Shown: piece by piece, positions 36,026 to 44,748 of the stretch
Layout of the letters: each line of letters starts with the position of its first letter
Position numbering within the stretch: position 1 is the first letter of the stretch
Source of the DNA: Brevibacterium sp. CBA3109
GTDB taxonomy: Bacteria > Actinomycetota > Actinomycetes > Actinomycetales > Brevibacteriaceae
Assembly: GCF_040256645.1 (NCBI RefSeq)
Contig: NZ_CP158281.1
Location: 806,001 to 870,000 of the forward strand
DNA: 64,000 nt
Reading direction: 5' to 3'
Translations under genes and position numbers: made by a program
Notes under the pieces: model-generated
The model's input: the letters and a program-made list of their open reading frames with translations, nothing else
The model's database searches: none
What the model was told of the DNA's origin: nothing

Positions 36026-38302
36026 TCACCCCAGAGCGGCCCGCAGCAGTCGCAGAGCCGCATCCTTTTCCAACGGTTCATTGCCGTTTCCGCACTTCGG
36101 TGACTGCACGCACGAAGGGCAGCCGTCGACGCATTCGCACGCAGCGATCGCATCACGTGTCGCCCCCAGCCAACCTTCGATGACCTCATAGCCGCGCTCC
36201 GCGAATCCAGCTCCACCGGCGAGACCGTCGTAGACGAAGACCGTGGCCATCCCGGTGTCAGCATGGCCGGCGGTGGAGACACCGCCGATGTCCCACCGGT
36301 CGCAGCCGGCGAACAGCGGCAGGAGCCCGATTGACGCATGCTCGGCTGCGTGTACGGCACCGGGAAGATCGGCCTGAACTATCTCAGCTTCATCCAACAG
36401 CGTCTGTGGAATCGTCCACCACACGGCCTTGGTCTCCAGGGTACGTTCGGGCAGATCAAGCTCATGTTCGGCGAGGATCGCCCCGCCGCGCTTCGCCCGC
36501 ATCCGATAAGCGATGACATGGTCCTTGACGTCGACGGTCCCGCTGTACACCGTCACCCCAGAAGGAAGGGCACGGTGCCGGTCGGTGTTGACGATGTCGA
36601 TCTCGGTCTGGGACCGGGCCTGCGTCGTGTAGTCGACCTCGGCGCGCTCCACGAGTGCAACTCGATCCTCGAGATCAAGATCGAGGACAGTGAAATCGGC
36701 ACCCTGATGCGTATAGACCGCGCCTGGGTGAGCACCGGTGAAGGCCCCCGACTCGTCAACGGTGCCCAGCAGTGCACCGCTGCTGGCCTCGACGAGACGG
36801 AACTGGCCGCCCCCGCTGCCGCGGATATCGGACATATCCGCTGCAGATTCGTCCTTCGCCCAGAACCACCCGGTGGGGCGTGCCCGCAGGAGCTTTCGTT
36901 CGACCAAGTCGGCGAGCACCTCACCGGAATTGTCGGGGAAGTGAACGAGATCCGCCTCCGTCAGGGGCACCTCGGCGGCCGCAGCACACAGGTGCCCGCC
37001 CAGAACGTGCGGATTGCCGGGATGGATGACTCCCGCATCGACGGGAGCATCGAAGATGACCTCGGGATGGTTCACGACATAAGTGTCCAGCGGGTCGTCA
37101 CGGGCGATGAATACGGCCATCCACCGCTGTCCCGCGCGTCCCGCACGACCAGCCTGCTGCCACAGTGACGCCAGGGTCCCGGGCCACCCGGAGATGATGA
37201 CGAGGTCGAGGCCCGAGATGTCGATCCCAAGCTCAAGGGCATTCGTCGACGCCACAGCCAGAAGACGTCCCGATCGCAGTGCGGATTCGAGGAGTCTGCG
37301 CTCCTCTGCAAGATAGCCGCCGCGATAGGCCGCGACCTTGTCCTTCAACGAGTCATCGACTTGACCGACCTGGTCACGCACGGTCGAGGCCAGTGCTTCG
37401 GTGCCGCGGCGGGAGGCGATGAACGCAATCGATCGATAGCCTGCACACATCGCGTCGGTGAGGATATCTGCCGCTTCGACCAGACCACTGCGGCGCTCGC
37501 CGCCGGGGGAGACCGGTGGCTCCCAGAGGGCGAAGCTGCCTGAGGCACGGGGAGACGAATCCTGGTTCACCGCGTGCACGTCGCGTCCGGTGAGCTTGGA
37601 GAACGCCTCATCCGGGTTCGCCATCGTCGCAGACGCTCCGATGACCACCGGGTGAGCCCCGTAGTGCGCGGCGATGCGCAGCAGACGGCGGAGGATGAGT
37701 GCGACGTGGGAGCCGAAGACTCCACGGTAGCGATGAGCTTCGTCGATGACGATGAAGCGCAGCGATTTGAACAGCCGGGCGAACCGTTCGTGCCGCGGCA
37801 GGATCCCGCGGTGGAGCATGTCCGGGTTGGTGAACACGATGTTGGCGTGCCGTCTCGCCCAATCCTTCGACGCCTGAGACGTGTCCCCGTCGTAGGTGGC
37901 CGGTCGCATGCCTTGGACGATGAGCTTCTCCAGGTTCGCCATCTGGTCCGCGGCCAAGGCCTTGGTCGGTGCGATGTAGATCGCCGAGGAGGTGCGCAGT
38001 TTCGTGCGGGTGCTCTGAATGGATTCGAGGACCGGAAGCCAGAACCCCAAGGATTTCCCCGAGGCAGTCGGCGTGGCGATGACGACGTCGGAACCGTCTC
38101 GCGCGGACTGCGCAGCTTCGAGTTGGTGGTCCCAGAGTTGATCGACGCCGATGGCATGACAGGCGTGTTTGAGTTCTTCGTCGATCCACTCCGGCCAGTC
38201 CGACTCATGTTCGAACCGCTGTGGAATATCGCGCACGTGGACGATCCGTTCATCCCTGGCACCGAACCCGGTGACGATGTCGAGAAGAGCAGAAGAGGCC
38301 AT
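36026..38302 (-). CDS. DEAD/DEAH helicase with DUF1998 domain (MrfA/Hrq1-like)
   Basis: A 758-residue superfamily 2 helicase. Motif I ATPTASGKS (about 75-83), motif II VIDEAHRYRG, motif III GASATM, motif VI QQAGRAGRAGQ. The C-terminal DUF1998 region carries clustered cysteines (ACECVDGCPSCVQSPKCGNG), the arrangement of B. subtilis MrfA and yeast Hrq1, which repair crosslinked DNA. It corresponds to Rv3649. A CATAAT hexamer 7 nt before the ATG suggests a leaderless transcript, divergent from the methyltransferase gene. Confidence 0.9.
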   Translation of the reverse strand: MASSALLDIVTGFGARDERIVHVRDIPQRFEHESDWPEWIDEELKHACHAIGVDQLWDHQLEAAQSARDGSDVVIATPTASGKSLGFWLPVLESIQSTRTKLRTSSAIYIAPTKALAADQMANLEKLIVQGMRPATYDGDTSQASKDWARRHANIVFTNPDMLHRGILPRHERFARLFKSLRFIVIDEAHRYRGVFGSHVALILRRLLRIAAHYGAHPVVIGASATMANPDEAFSKLTGRDVHAVNQDSSPRASGSFALWEPPVSPGGERRSGLVEAADILTDAMCAGYRSIAFIASRRGTEALASTVRDQVGQVDDSLKDKVAAYRGGYLAEERRLLESALRSGRLLAVASTNALELGIDISGLDLVIISGWPGTLASLWQQAGRAGRAGQRWMAVFIARDDPLDTYVVNHPEVIFDAPVDAGVIHPGNPHVLGGHLCAAAAEVPLTEADLVHFPDNSGEVLADLVERKLLRARPTGWFWAKDESAADMSDIRGSGGGQFRLVEASSGALLGTVDESGAFTGAHPGAVYTHQGADFTVLDLDLEDRVALVERAEVDYTTQARSQTEIDIVNTDRHRALPSGVTVYSGTVDVKDHVIAYRMRAKRGGAILAEHELDLPERTLETKAVWWTIPQTLLDEAEIVQADLPGAVHAAEHASIGLLPLFAGCDRWDIGGVSTAGHADTGMATVFVYDGLAGGAGFAERGYEVIEGWLGATRDAIAACECVDGCPSCVQSPKCGNGNEPLEKDAALRLLRAALG

Positions 38303-38309
38303 GGCCCCA

Positions 38310-38315
38310 ATTATG
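38310..38315 (-). promoter_or_regulatory. -10 hexamer CATAAT, leaderless promoter of the helicase gene
   Basis: Read on the minus strand, CATAAT ends 7 nt before ATG 38302. It is back-to-back with the methyltransferase promoter. Confidence 0.45.
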
Positions 38316-38345
38316 GCGCAGTCAGGGTCATCGAAGTGCAGTCGT

Positions 38346-38351
38346 TAGGAT
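38346..38351 (+). promoter_or_regulatory. -10 hexamer TAGGAT, leaderless promoter of the methyltransferase gene
   Basis: TAGGAT ends 6 nt before GTG 38358. There is no ribosome-binding site. Confidence 0.45.
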
Positions 38352-38357
38352 TTGTGT

Positions 38358-40106
38358 GTGATTGAACAAGACATGACCCTCGTGGCAGACCAACTCTACC
38401 GGGCCGGGTACACCGAGCCGCGGCTCCGGCAGTTCTGGGGTGGACCCATCGCCTCCGCGCTGGTGCGCAACAACGGCGCCCCTGCGATCCACTTCTGCCA
38501 GAATCTGCTCGAAGCAGCTGAGGCACATGGGCAGGCACGGAATCGAGGGGAGGCCCCGAGTCCGTTCGACCAGCACCTAGCGGCACTGGCCATGCTCTTT
38601 CATTTCCATCGTGAAGTCAGTACCGAAACGGCGCGTGCCGCCCTCGGCGAAGACGCGTTCGGTGTCGCTGTCGACGCCGGACTGCTCGTGCCCAGCAGAA
38701 GTGACAAGATGAGCAACGGTGACGCGACAATCAATCGTGACCTGATGAGCAACGATGACGAGTCTTCGAACGCCGAGGTGGGAGATCCGGGATACGTGTG
38801 CGCTCCGTTTGCGATCACTCCCTATGATCTGCCGGTCGGCGTTCCACGCGGGTTCCGCCCCGGTGACGAAAACCTGTATCTTGTCAGCGACCATGGAACT
38901 CTCATCAATCCCGATGTTCTCGACGGTGACTTCGTGCTCGGACTCGGCGGGGCGGGACGCACGCTCGTGTCGCTGACGCCGCGTGACCATGTCACCATCT
39001 CCGCCGACATCGGCACCGGGTGTGGGATCCAGGCTCTGCTCTTGGCCCGTCACAGCGACCGCGTCATCGCCACCGACATCTCCGAGCGCGCCCTGCACCT
39101 GACTAGACTCAGCGCTGGACTCAACGGTGTCGACAACATCGAACTCCGGGCAGGATCAATGCTTGAACCACTGCGCGAACAGGTCGATCTGCTCGTGTCC
39201 AACCCGCCCTTCGTCATCACCCCGCGCACCACCGTGGCCAACTTCGAATACAGGGACGGCGGGATGACCGGGGACCGGCTGGTGCGGTCCCTGTTCACCG
39301 CGATTCCCGACCATCTCCAAAGGGGCGGGCGTTCCGTGTGCCTCGGGAACTGGGAGACCACCTCGGCGGTGGGTGCAGGACCGGAGGCCTGGGTCACGGA
39401 CCCGGACACCTCGGTGCTCGTCATCGAACTCGAGGCACTTGACCCCATCGCCTATGCAGAGACGTGGATCCGGGACGGAGGCATCCCTCGTGCCGGCCAG
39501 GATTGGAACGCGGCAACCGCAGCCTGGATGGACGACTTCGACACGCGTGACGTGAGAGAGGTCGTCTTCGGATACGTCATCATGCACAAGCCAGAACACG
39601 CGTCGACGGCCGACTATGCTGCCCCAGCGATTGCCGATCATGGGATTGCCACCGATGCCGGGCAACCGCCGTCGACGTTCAAGACCAAGGTCAGGACCAC
39701 CTCGGCGATTGCGAACAATCCGCATGGACTCGCACAGTTCGTCACGACCACGTTCGCGCTGAGGTCGTGGCTGGCAACTGCTGCAGCCGAGGAGATCGCG
39801 AACACCGTATTCACCCGCTCTCCGGACCTCGTCGAGCACCGCCACCATATGCCCGGAGAATCAGATCCGAGCTCGATCACGCTGGAACAGGGCATCGGCT
39901 TCGGACAGGTCTTCGACCTCGACACAGCTTTGGCTGGATTCGTCTCAGTCGCCGACGGCAGCCTGACTCTGCGGCAGACAGCGGTGGCTCTTGCGCAGCT
40001 GCTCGACGTCAACCCGACCGCGCTCGAAGACCAGCTCATCGCTCAGGTGAGACAGCTCGTCGCTGCCGGTGCACTGCTGCCTGTGCACGATGGGAAGCAG
40101 GAATAA
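38358..40106 (+). CDS. SAM-dependent methyltransferase with N- and C-terminal accessory domains
   Basis: 582 residues. The N-terminal helical domain (about 1-200) is of the type seen in actinobacterial HemK-like methyltransferases. The class I SAM fold follows: ISADIGTGCGIQALLLARHS (motif I, about 213-232), VIATDISERALHLTRLS, and LLVSNPPFVITP with the NPPF catalytic motif of glutamine-N5 or amino-group methylases. A C-terminal domain (about 430-582) contains a winged-helix-like end. The substrate is unknown: translation release factor, rRNA or DNA are options. GTG 38358 is favoured by TAGGAT 6 nt upstream; TTG 38352 is the alternative. Confidence 0.82.
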   Translation: MIEQDMTLVADQLYRAGYTEPRLRQFWGGPIASALVRNNGAPAIHFCQNLLEAAEAHGQARNRGEAPSPFDQHLAALAMLFHFHREVSTETARAALGEDAFGVAVDAGLLVPSRSDKMSNGDATINRDLMSNDDESSNAEVGDPGYVCAPFAITPYDLPVGVPRGFRPGDENLYLVSDHGTLINPDVLDGDFVLGLGGAGRTLVSLTPRDHVTISADIGTGCGIQALLLARHSDRVIATDISERALHLTRLSAGLNGVDNIELRAGSMLEPLREQVDLLVSNPPFVITPRTTVANFEYRDGGMTGDRLVRSLFTAIPDHLQRGGRSVCLGNWETTSAVGAGPEAWVTDPDTSVLVIELEALDPIAYAETWIRDGGIPRAGQDWNAATAAWMDDFDTRDVREVVFGYVIMHKPEHASTADYAAPAIADHGIATDAGQPPSTFKTKVRTTSAIANNPHGLAQFVTTTFALRSWLATAAAEEIANTVFTRSPDLVEHRHHMPGESDPSSITLEQGIGFGQVFDLDTALAGFVSVADGSLTLRQTAVALAQLLDVNPTALEDQLIAQVRQLVAAGALLPVHDGKQE

Positions 40107-40241
40107 CGGTAGTATCGAAAACCGTTGCCGTTGAGGTTCACTGCATCAACCCGATGCAGGTCGAGCACGATCATCAGTGTTACATTGGGCCGGATCGTCC
40201 GTTTATTCGATCAACCGGCGCCGTGAGAGGAATGTGAAAGC

Positions 40242-43127
40242 GTGACCACAACCGAGAAGCAGCCCCGCCGTCTCGTCATCGTCGAGTCCCCGACGAAGGC
40301 GCGAACGATCGTTGGGTACCTCGGAGAGGGTTACGACGTTGAGGCGTCGGTCGGCCACATCCGTGACCTTCCCACCCCGTCCGAACTCCCGGCAGACATG
40401 AAGAAGGGGCCATACGGAAAGTTCGCTGTCGACGTCGACAACAATTTCGATCCCTACTACCGCGTCGACCCGGGCAAGAAGAAGAAGGTCACTGAACTCA
40501 AGCGTCTTCTCAAAGACGCCGACGAACTCTATCTCGCAACAGATGAGGACCGCGAAGGTGAGGCAATTGCCTGGCACCTTCTCGAAGTCCTCAAGCCGAA
40601 GATCCCCGTCAAGCGCATGGTCTTCCACGAGATCACCCCTGAAGCCATCGAACGGGCTTTGGAGAACACCCGCGAGATCGACGTCGCCCTCGTCGACGCA
40701 CAGGAGACTCGCCGCATCCTCGACCGCCTCTACGGCTACGAGATCTCGCCCGTCCTGTGGCGCAAGATCCGTGCCGGACTCTCTGCCGGTCGTGTCCAGT
40801 CTGTGGCGACACGTCTCGTTGTCGAACGCGAACGCGAACGCATGGCCTTCGTCTCCGCCGATTACTGGGACCTCGATGTCGACCTGGGGCTGCCCGATGG
40901 CAGCAGCGCATTCGCCGCGAACCTCACGACCCTCGATGGCTCTCGTGTGGCCTCGGGCCGCGACTTCAATGACAAGGGTGAGCTGAAGAACTCCTCGGCC
41001 ACCGTCGTCGACCAAGCCAAGGCCGAGGAGCTGGCGACACAGCTCAACGGCACCGCGAAGAACGCGCTGACGGTCACGGCCGTCGAATCGAAGCCGTACT
41101 CACGCAAACCGGCTGCTCCGTTCACGACCTCGACCCTGCAGCAGGAAGCCGGGCGCAAGCTGCGCATGAGCGCCCGACAGGCCATGCGCACCGCCCAATC
41201 GCTGTACGAACACGGCTACATCACCTATATGCGTACCGACTCCTCCGCACTGTCGGGCCAGGCGATCTCCGCGGCACGGAAACAGGTGACCGAACTCTAC
41301 GGTCCCGAATTCGTCCCGCAGTCGCCTCGCTCCTACTCGGGTAAGCAGAAGTCGGCGCAGGAGGCCCACGAGGCGATCCGTCCCTCCGGTGACTCCTTCC
41401 GCACACCGGCCCAGGTCTCGAAGTCACTCAGCGGCGACGAATTCCGTCTCTACGACCTGATCTGGAAGCGCACCGTCGCCAGCCAGATGGCCGATGCCAA
41501 GGGCAAGACAGCAACGATCAAAGTCCGTGCTGACCTTGCTGACGGTCATGAGGCCGGCTTCAGTGCCAGCGGCACCGTCATCACCTTCCGCGGATTCCTC
41601 GCTGCCTACGAAGAGGGCACCGACGCCGGACGCTACGACACGAAATCCGGTGAGTCACGCCTGCCGCAGGTCGACGAAGGTCAGGCCCTGTCCGTGGTCA
41701 AGGCCGAAGCCGACGGTCACACGACGGCTCCACCGCCACGCTTCACAGAAGCCAGCCTGGTGAAGCAGCTCGAAGAGCTCGGCATCGGCCGACCCTCGAC
41801 GTATGCAGCCACGATCTCCGTGATCCAGGACCGCGGCTATGTCACCACTCGCGGCAATGCCCTGGTTCCCAGCTGGTTGGCGTTCTCTGTCGTCCGCCTC
41901 CTCGAAGAGCACTTCACCAGGCTCGTCGACTACGCGTTCACCGCAGACCTGGAGTCCGAGCTCGACCGTATCGCCATGGGCGAGGAAGACCGCAAGGCGT
42001 GGTTGGCTCGCTTCTACTTCGGCGACAAGTCCCAGGACCGCGAAGGACTTAAGGAAGTCGTCGACGACCTCGGCGACATCGATGCCCGCGAGGTCAACAC
42101 CGTTGTCATCAGCGAAGGCGTGAATCTGCGTGTGGGTCGCTACGGCCCGTACCTCGAGGTTCCGGCCTCTGAAGAGGGCGCGGACCCGAAACGTGTGTCT
42201 GTGCCCGAAGATCTGGCCCCCGATGAGTTGACCGCAGCCAAGGCTGCTGAACTCATCGAATCGCAGGGTGATGGCGACCGTGAACTCGGTGTCGATCCCG
42301 AGACCGGACACACGATCGTGGCGAAGAACGGGCGATTCGGTCCCTATGTCTCCGAGATCCTGCCCGAGCCCGAAGAGAAGCCCAAGCGCGGAGCGAAGAA
42401 ACCGAAGCCTCGCACCGGCTCCCTGTTCAAGTCCATGGACTTGAACTCGATCGACCTCGAGACTGCACTGACACTGCTCAGCCTTCCCCGAGTCGTCGGC
42501 CAGGATGAAGAGGGCACCGACATCACCGCCCAGAACGGCCGCTACGGCCCGTATCTGAAGAAGGGCACTGACTCACGGTCGTTGACCGAGGAAGATCAGA
42601 TCTTCAACATCACCTTGGACGAGGCACTGAAGATCTACGCCCAGCCGAAACAGCGCGGCGGTCGCCAAGCGGCAGCACCGCTGAAGGAACTGGGCGAAGA
42701 CCCCATTTCGAAGAATCCGGTCGTCGTCAAGGACGGTCGCTTCGGTCCCTACGTCACCGACGGCGAGTTCAACGCGACCTTGCGCAAGGACGACACCGTC
42801 GAGTCGATGACCATCGACCGTGCCGCCGAGCTCCTGGCCGAGAAGCGTGCGAAGGGACCGGCTAAGAAGAAGGCGCCGGCGAAGAAGGCTCCTGCCAAGA
42901 AGACAACTGCGGCGAAGACCACGGCTGCGAAGAAGACCACGGCTGCGAAGAAGACCACGGCGAAGACAACTGCGGCGAAGGCTCCGGCGAAGACTGCTGC
43001 CAAGTCGACTACGGCATCGAAGTCGACAACCACAGCGGCAAAGAACACGACCGCGGCGAAGAAGACAACCGCTAAGTCGACGACCGCGGCGAAGAAGACA
43101 ACGGCGGCCAAGCCGAAGACTCCCTGA
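40242..43127 (+). CDS. topA: DNA topoisomerase I
   Basis: A 961-residue type IA topoisomerase relaxing negative supercoils. Toprim domain: LVIVESPTKARTIVGYLG at the N-terminus and LATDEDREGEAIAWHL. The catalytic Tyr is Y329 in YITYMRTDSSALS. Four-cysteine zinc domains are absent, as in mycobacteria; instead there are C-terminal toprim-associated repeats (NGRFGPYV, NGRYGPYLK, DGRFGPYVTD). The last 90 residues are a Lys/Ala/Thr tail (PAKKAPAKKTTAAKTTAAKK) that should bind DNA non-specifically. Start is GTG 40242, with AGAGGA about 12 nt upstream. The promoter region contains a 7-bp stem-loop (40141-40159). Confidence 0.97.
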   Translation: MTTTEKQPRRLVIVESPTKARTIVGYLGEGYDVEASVGHIRDLPTPSELPADMKKGPYGKFAVDVDNNFDPYYRVDPGKKKKVTELKRLLKDADELYLATDEDREGEAIAWHLLEVLKPKIPVKRMVFHEITPEAIERALENTREIDVALVDAQETRRILDRLYGYEISPVLWRKIRAGLSAGRVQSVATRLVVERERERMAFVSADYWDLDVDLGLPDGSSAFAANLTTLDGSRVASGRDFNDKGELKNSSATVVDQAKAEELATQLNGTAKNALTVTAVESKPYSRKPAAPFTTSTLQQEAGRKLRMSARQAMRTAQSLYEHGYITYMRTDSSALSGQAISAARKQVTELYGPEFVPQSPRSYSGKQKSAQEAHEAIRPSGDSFRTPAQVSKSLSGDEFRLYDLIWKRTVASQMADAKGKTATIKVRADLADGHEAGFSASGTVITFRGFLAAYEEGTDAGRYDTKSGESRLPQVDEGQALSVVKAEADGHTTAPPPRFTEASLVKQLEELGIGRPSTYAATISVIQDRGYVTTRGNALVPSWLAFSVVRLLEEHFTRLVDYAFTADLESELDRIAMGEEDRKAWLARFYFGDKSQDREGLKEVVDDLGDIDAREVNTVVISEGVNLRVGRYGPYLEVPASEEGADPKRVSVPEDLAPDELTAAKAAELIESQGDGDRELGVDPETGHTIVAKNGRFGPYVSEILPEPEEKPKRGAKKPKPRTGSLFKSMDLNSIDLETALTLLSLPRVVGQDEEGTDITAQNGRYGPYLKKGTDSRSLTEEDQIFNITLDEALKIYAQPKQRGGRQAAAPLKELGEDPISKNPVVVKDGRFGPYVTDGEFNATLRKDDTVESMTIDRAAELLAEKRAKGPAKKKAPAKKAPAKKTTAAKTTAAKKTTAAKKTTAKTTAAKAPAKTAAKSTTASKSTTTAAKNTTAAKKTTAKSTTAAKKTTAAKPKTP

Positions 43128-43322
43128 GGCCGCGCGGCCCCTCCTCGTCTAGACGGTGGGTCGTTTGGGCGTTGGGCGTTGCAAGTGTCAGCAGTACACC
43201 GAGTTGTGGAAGTTTTGGGACGATATCTAGACGGAGAATCGGCCCATTTCTTCCTCAACTCCCGCTGGCGGCAACTCGGGCTGGTGACGTCGCGGCGACA
43301 GAAATCAGATAGGTGAAACCTG

Positions 43323-43826
43323 TCAGCCTCTCGACTCGTGCTCTTCCGATTCGGCGGCAAATGAGTCCAAGGCTTCACCGTCGAGACGGAAGGTCTCCCA
43401 CTCGTCCTGAGCCTTCGCACCCAGTGAGCGGTAGAACCCGATGGAGGGCTCGTTCCACTTGAGGACGCACCACTCGAGTCGGGTCAGACCCCGTTCCTGG
43501 CAGATCTGAGCCAATCGCCCCAGCAGGGCTTTGCCCGCCCCGTCGCCGCGATGATCGGGGTCGACGAACAGATCCTCGAGCCAGATCCCGTTCTTTCCCG
43601 TCCAGGTGGAGAACGAGTGGAACCAGATCGCGATACCGATGATCTGCCCTTCCACCTCGGCGACGAGCCCGTAGGTGTTCGGATGCCCATCGTCTGGGAA
43701 CATCACTGCAGCGAAGTCGTCTTCGGTGGCTTCGACCGCTTCGGGTTCCATTTCGTACACGGCCAGAGCCTGGACCAGTCGGAGAATGTCCGGCAGGTCG
43801 TTGTGTGTCGCCTCGCGCACATTCAT
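43323..43826 (-). CDS. SSAT-like GNAT N-acetyltransferase
   Basis: 167 residues, resembling spermidine/spermine or thialysine acetyltransferases: REATHNDLPDILRLVQALAVYE at the start, WFHSFSTWTGKNGIWLEDLFV, the acetyl-CoA loop DPDHRGDGAGKALLGRLAQI, and LEWCVLKWNEPSIGFYRSLGA. Translation from ATG 43826 is preferred over an in-frame ATG 48 nt upstream because GGAGA stands at a good distance before it. Convergent with topA; on the same strand as the lipoate-ligase-like gene 78 nt upstream. The substrate is inferred from overall resemblance only. Confidence 0.8.
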   Translation of the reverse strand: MNVREATHNDLPDILRLVQALAVYEMEPEAVEATEDDFAAVMFPDDGHPNTYGLVAEVEGQIIGIAIWFHSFSTWTGKNGIWLEDLFVDPDHRGDGAGKALLGRLAQICQERGLTRLEWCVLKWNEPSIGFYRSLGAKAQDEWETFRLDGEALDSFAAESEEHESRG

Positions 43827-43904
43827 GAGGTGATGGTCTCCAATCGCTTCGGTGTCGCAGTGCAGGGTTGTCATGGCACGGAGGGTGTCACAATGCAGGG
43901 GGTG

Positions 43905-44660
43905 TTACAGCACGTGGGTGCCGGACTTGTCCGGCAGCGCCGCGAGTTCGTCAGCGGTGGGCTCACCGGGAGTGTGCGGATCGGCGTGGGCATAGTAGGA
44001 GGCGAACGCCTCGGCGACGGTGTCGGTCGTGATCTCGGGGTGAGCTTCACTGATCGCGCCTCCCGTGGTCGGGTCCCACTCGATGCCCAGAGCAGCCTCG
44101 ACGTCGGTGAGGACGGCACGGATGGGATCAGGGTCCTCGACGATCACAGATGACGAGAACAGCCACGCCCCCGAGACCACCCGCTGTGCGGTTCCGATCG
44201 CTTTGATCCGACCGGCCACGTTGACGCTGTGCTCACCGGGACAGTACTCCCCGGGAATCTCGCCGAGGCGGGCGTCGACCCCGATGCTTCGCAGCACTTC
44301 GACGTAGTCCTGCCCGAACCCGGTGAACCTGGCGGTCGTGTCCTTGATGAACGCATCACTGGGTTCGATGTGGTCGATGACCAGCGATCCCCGATGATAG
44401 GCGGCGGCTCGCCCACCGAGGCTGCGCAGAGCTGGAGTGAAACCGTGATCTCGGGCTGCTTCGATGGCTGTCGGGAACCCGGGGAGGAAACGATCCCTGG
44501 CCCCGAATGCCACCGTCGGTGCGGGCCGGTACATCCGCAGCGTCGCCCCGCGGCTGCCATGCTTGACCGAGTCGAGGAGGACTCTGGCGAAGGCGAGTTC
44601 CTCGATCGGGCCCAGTCCGGTGGTCGCTACTGCTGACATAGCGGTATTCGTTGTGTGCAC
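43905..44660 (-). CDS. Lipoate-protein ligase A-family protein
   Basis: 251 residues of the biotin/lipoate ligase fold. Signatures: LRMYRPAPTVAFGARD, RSLGGRAAAYHRGSLVIDH (matching the R-R-x-G-G-G-A-V-x-H motif with Ser-Leu instead of Arg-x) and CPGEHSVNVAGRIKAIGTAQRVVSGAW with the catalytic Lys. It could attach or transfer lipoate or octanoate; no lipoate-dependent enzymes are nearby. GTG 44660 is chosen because TACTCT stands 7 nt before it; ATG 44639 is the alternative. Confidence 0.82.
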   Translation of the reverse strand: MHTTNTAMSAVATTGLGPIEELAFARVLLDSVKHGSRGATLRMYRPAPTVAFGARDRFLPGFPTAIEAARDHGFTPALRSLGGRAAAYHRGSLVIDHIEPSDAFIKDTTARFTGFGQDYVEVLRSIGVDARLGEIPGEYCPGEHSVNVAGRIKAIGTAQRVVSGAWLFSSSVIVEDPDPIRAVLTDVEAALGIEWDPTTGGAISEAHPEITTDTVAEAFASYYAHADPHTPGEPTADELAALPDKSGTHVL

Positions 44661-44667
44661 GCAATCA

Positions 44668-44673
44668 AGAGTA
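44668..44673 (-). promoter_or_regulatory. -10 hexamer TACTCT, leaderless promoter of the lipoate-ligase-like gene
   Basis: On the minus strand TACTCT ends 7 nt before GTG 44660. Confidence 0.45.
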
Positions 44674-44736
44674 GAGGATCAGGCATCTGGGCAAAGAGAT
44701 CCGGTCGGTTCCAAGAGATATGTCAGTCGCGGCAGA

Positions 44737-44742
44737 TATTGT
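44737..44742 (+). promoter_or_regulatory. -10 hexamer TATTGT, leaderless promoter of tmk
   Basis: TATTGT ends 6 nt before GTG 44749, which supports that start over ATG 44755. Confidence 0.4.
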
Positions 44743-44748
44743 AGGTCT

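Noticed and set aside
36026-40106. DUF1998 helicase plus methyltransferase as a DISARM-type defence system
   Set aside because: The helicase carries DUF1998 fused in one chain as in MrfA/Rv3649, the methyltransferase is not a DNA-cytosine type, and no phospholipase D or other DISARM gene is present. The neighbours are core genes.
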